This document shows positions 6,897 to 8,086 of a DNA stretch of 8,086 nt, piece by piece. The DNA is taken from contig CAMLHI010000078.1 of the NCBI GenBank assembly GCA_946479705.1, positions 1 to 8,086 of the forward strand, read 5' to 3'. Position 1 is the first letter of the stretch; every line of letters starts with the position of its first letter. The notes under the pieces are model-generated. The model worked only from the letters and a program-made list of their open reading frames with translations. It was not told where the DNA came from and searched no databases. The translations under genes were made by a program, and so were the position numbers. The stretch comes from an uncultured Oxalobacteraceae bacterium. GTDB taxonomy: Bacteria; Pseudomonadota; Gammaproteobacteria; Burkholderiales; Burkholderiaceae.

Positions 6897-8077
6897 CCGC
6901 CACCGAACCGACACTCTCCCCGACCATCATGAAAAAATTCAAACTCAACCCCGTCACCGCGCTGGTCATCGGCGCCCTCGCCATCGGCGCCGCCGCCCTG
7001 CTGGTCGCCGCACCGCATTCGAACGCCGCCGACGACAAGGACAAGGCCACCGTCAAGCCGGCGCTGACGGTCACCACCACCCGTCCGAGCGCGGCCAGCC
7101 TGCCGATCAAGCTGGCCGCCAACGGCAACGTGGCGGCCTGGCAGGAAGCGGTGATCGGCAGCGAACTGGCCGGCCTGCGCCTGACCGAAGTACGGGTCAA
7201 CGTCGGCGACGTCGTCAAGAAGGGCGATGTGCTGGCGGTATTCTCGCCCGATACCATCAACGCCGACGTGGCCCAGGCCGAAGCCGCGCTGGCCGAAGCC
7301 CAGGCCAATGCGGGCGACGCCACCGCCAATGCACGGCGCGCGCGTACCCTGACCAGCAGCGGCGCCCTGTCGGCCCAGCAGATCAGCCAGTACGTGACCG
7401 CCGAAGCCACCGCCAACGCGCGCATCGCCTCGGCCAAAGCGGCACTGGCGTCGCAGAAGCTGCGCCTGAAATACACCCGCGTGGTGGCACCCGACAGCGG
7501 CGTGATCTCGGCGCGCAGCGCCACGGTCGGCTCGGTGGTCGGCTCGGGCACGGAACTGTTCCGCATGATCCGCCAGGGCCGGCTCGAGTGGCGCGCCGAA
7601 GTCACCGCGAGCGAACTGTCGCGTATCCAGCGCGGCACCCTGGCCACCGTCACCGCCGCCAACGGCAGCGAACTGACCGGCAAGGTGCGCATGATCGCCC
7701 CCACCATCGACCCGCAGACCCGCTCCGCGCTGGTGTACGTGGACCTGCCGCCCAGCACCTCGGTCAACGCGCCGTTCAAGCAGGGCATGTTCGCCAGCGG
7801 CCAGTTCCAGCTCGGCACCTCCTCGGCCATGACGGTGCCGCAGCAGGCCATCGCCGTGCGCGACGGCTTCAGCTACGTCTTCCGCGTCAATCCGGATTCG
7901 CGCGTGAGCCAGTTGAAGGTGCAGCCGGGCCGCCGCCTGGCCGACCGCATCGAAGTGCTGGGCGGCCTGACGCCGGAAAGCCAGGTGGTCGTCAGCGGCG
8001 CCGGCTTCCTCAACGACGGCGACCTGGTGCGCGTCGTCGCGCCCGCCCCCGCCAAAGTGGCCAGCAATGCCAAATAA
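6893..8077 (+). CDS. RND efflux periplasmic adaptor (membrane fusion protein, HlyD/AcrA type)
   Basis: A 394-residue adaptor linking the inner-membrane pump to the outer-membrane channel. A hydrophobic segment (about 21-40) serves as an anchor or uncleaved signal; no lipobox is seen. The first half of the lipoyl-like domain (about 75-118) includes ELAGLRLTEVRVNVGDVVKKGD. A helical hairpin follows (about 123-193) carrying R149-x3-L153-x6-S160, the motif by which adaptors meet TolC-type channels. The second lipoyl half (YTRVVAPDSGVISARSATVG) and the beta-barrel (from about 225, GRLEWRAEV) complete the core, and a membrane-proximal domain ends the protein. ATG 6893 overlaps the previous stop as ATGA; ATG 6929, twelve codons later, would give MKKFKLNP and a more ordinary N-terminus (382 residues). 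Neither has a good Shine-Dalgarno; the overlap, matching the previous junction, decided for 6893. The pump gene should lie just downstream. Confidence 0.92.
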   Translation: MTATEPTLSPTIMKKFKLNPVTALVIGALAIGAAALLVAAPHSNAADDKDKATVKPALTVTTTRPSAASLPIKLAANGNVAAWQEAVIGSELAGLRLTEVRVNVGDVVKKGDVLAVFSPDTINADVAQAEAALAEAQANAGDATANARRARTLTSSGALSAQQISQYVTAEATANARIASAKAALASQKLRLKYTRVVAPDSGVISARSATVGSVVGSGTELFRMIRQGRLEWRAEVTASELSRIQRGTLATVTAANGSELTGKVRMIAPTIDPQTRSALVYVDLPPSTSVNAPFKQGMFASGQFQLGTSSAMTVPQQAIAVRDGFSYVFRVNPDSRVSQLKVQPGRRLADRIEVLGGLTPESQVVVSGAGFLNDGDLVRVVAPAPAKVASNAK

Positions 8078-8082
8078 GGAAG
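8075..8082 (+). promoter_or_regulatory. Ribosome-binding sequence for a gene beyond the window
   Basis: TAAGGAAG overlaps the adaptor's TAA stop and has the form of a Shine-Dalgarno sequence. A start codon would be expected at or just beyond the window edge (8086). By family convention that gene is probably the RND inner-membrane transporter, but this is inferred. Confidence 0.5.
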
Positions 8083-8086
8083 CGCC

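Noticed and set aside
5688..6914. Minus-strand open frame antisense to the efflux lipoprotein gene
   Set aside because: Gly/Ala/Arg/Gln-rich translation without domain features and no ribosome site; explained as a GC-driven shadow.

Overview
The window is GC-rich chromosomal DNA, with codon third positions mostly G or C, apart from two AT-rich intergenic gaps. Base composition and protein style (a DUF1800/DUF1501 pair, a CecR-like TetR protein, a NodT-type efflux lipoprotein) suggest a betaproteobacterium of the Burkholderiales, most likely Oxalobacteraceae (Massilia-like). The lineage is inferred from general resemblance, not from a marker gene. No RNA gene, insertion sequence, prophage gene or CRISPR array was recognised.

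Layout. (1) 1-213: C-terminal end of a 2-oxoglutarate/Fe(II) dioxygenase-family gene that begins outside the window. (2) 333-1691 (+): a soluble signalling protein with an N-terminal receiver domain followed by a histidine kinase core, starting at GTG behind two Shine-Dalgarno sequences. (3) 1692-1886: AT-rich gap between convergent genes, with several hairpins, a clear intrinsic terminator for the minus strand and a possible small RNA. (4) 4637-1887 (-): a tightly coupled two-gene unit, a Sec-exported DUF1800 protein followed by a Tat-exported DUF1501 protein. (5) 4638-4809: AT-rich divergent control region with three inverted repeats. (6) 4810-8077 (+): a compact efflux operon of a TetR/CecR-like regulator, an outer-membrane efflux lipoprotein and a periplasmic adaptor. 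Each junction is a 4-base ATGA overlap. A ribosome-binding sequence after the last stop suggests that the operon continues past the window edge, probably with the inner-membrane RND pump.

How the genes work together. The plus-strand operon looks like a self-regulated tripartite efflux system: the regulator at its head probably represses the shared promoter, and the outer-membrane and adaptor subunits join a pump encoded just downstream. The two minus-strand genes belong to a widespread conserved pair of unknown biochemical function; both products should leave the cytoplasm, by different routes. They share the divergent control region with the efflux operon, so joint regulation is possible but unproven. 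The receiver-kinase has no partner gene in view.

The least explained material is the DUF1800-DUF1501 pair, the structured intergenic region at 1692-1886, and the TetR start, which lacks a Shine-Dalgarno sequence and sits close to a -10-like element among inverted repeats.
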